Shown here: one piece after another, positions 63,870 through 64,000 of the stretch
Position numbering within the stretch: position 1 is the stretch's first letter
Layout: each line of letters starts with the position of its first letter
Assembly: GCA_910576785.1 (NCBI GenBank)
Contig: CAJTJG010000016.1
Location: forward strand, 1 to 64,000
From: an uncultured Duncaniella sp.
GTDB taxonomy: Bacteria > Bacteroidota > Bacteroidia > Bacteroidales > Muribaculaceae
Direction of reading: 5' to 3'
Length of the DNA: 64,000 bases
Notes under the pieces: generated by a model
Database searches by the model: none
What the model was told of the DNA's origin: nothing
Seen by the model: the letters and a program-made list of their open reading frames with translations, nothing else
Made by a program: the position numbers and the translations under genes

Positions 63870-64000
63870 ATGATAAAGAATCTTTTGTTTGACCTCGGCG
63901 GGGTCATAATGGATCTCGACCGCGACCGCTGCGTCAAAGCCTTCAGCGAACTGGGCATGAAGGATGCCGACGACTTTCTCGGGGTCTACGGTCAGAAAGG
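63870..64000 (+). CDS. HAD-superfamily hydrolase, 5' part only
   Basis: Partial gene running off the right edge. The first 43 codons begin MIKNLLFDLGGVIMDLDRDR, with the HAD motif I nucleophile D8 in FDLGGV and the start of a helical cap (CVKAFSELGMKDADDFLG), as in HAD-IA phosphatases of the YihX/epoxide-hydrolase-like group. Substrate unknown; the rest is outside the window. Confidence 0.85.
   Translation, partial: MIKNLLFDLGGVIMDLDRDRCVKAFSELGMKDADDFLGVYGQK

Overview
The window is a chromosomal segment of a gut-type Bacteroidales bacterium. The evidence is a SusC/SusD polysaccharide utilization locus, promoters of the Bacteroidetes type (TTTG, about 20 bp, TAnnTTTG), lipoproteins with acidic residues after the lipobox cysteine, a BspA-type leucine-rich-repeat protein, DUF4369 and DUF4835 proteins and a PorZ-like propeller. 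The fairly GC-rich coding style suggests a Muribaculaceae-like genome, but this is inference.

Layout. 1-10.8 kb: aspartate 4-decarboxylase, a DUF4369 lipoprotein and a sugar O-acetyltransferase on the plus strand, facing a tightly packed minus-strand operon (Na/Pi symporter, DUF389 membrane protein, glycosyltransferase, NAD-epimerase, 86-aa membrane protein, aroQ, O-methyltransferase). 11.2-28.6 kb: a xylan utilization locus. SusC, SusD, a surface glycan-binding protein and a CBM-containing GH10 xylanase capture and cut xylan at the surface. A GPH-family symporter, a second GH10, a GH43, a GH67 alpha-glucuronidase and a GH35/DUF5597 enzyme finish the oligosaccharides. The locus is interrupted twice: by a REP/RAYT-type Y1 transposase with hairpin repeats (19.9-20.8 kb), and by a GxxExxY gene enclosed in 44-bp inverted repeats (25.18-25.64 kb). 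A related empty hairpin lies at its far end (28.64-28.78 kb).

28.8-36.4 kb: minus-strand housekeeping genes (acyltransferase, rdgB, PorZ-like protein, hypothetical, manA, dnaX). 36.48-36.82 kb: a MITE-like element. 36.9-43.4 kb: plus-strand operon dnaN, DEDDh exonuclease, coaBC, DUF4835, recN, rlmB. 43.37-43.62 kb: a structured non-coding RNA with its own promoter motif and terminator. 43.7-62.6 kb: minus-strand genes, including recJ-recQ, a DUF2807 protein, an MscS channel, a C11 protease, a YafQ-type toxin-antitoxin pair, a uridine-kinase-like protein, HIT, endonuclease I, mrp, trmB, an LRR protein, yidC and pyrG, then an MNT nucleotidyltransferase followed by a 30-codon stub of its HepT partner. 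The right edge carries an AraJ-like MFS exporter and the start of a HAD phosphatase.

The most unusual material is the set of small mobile or repeat-like units in and beside the xylan locus (RAYT/REP, inverted-repeat GxxExxY cassette, solo hairpin), plus the MITE, the unassigned ncRNA and the decayed MNT/HepT module.
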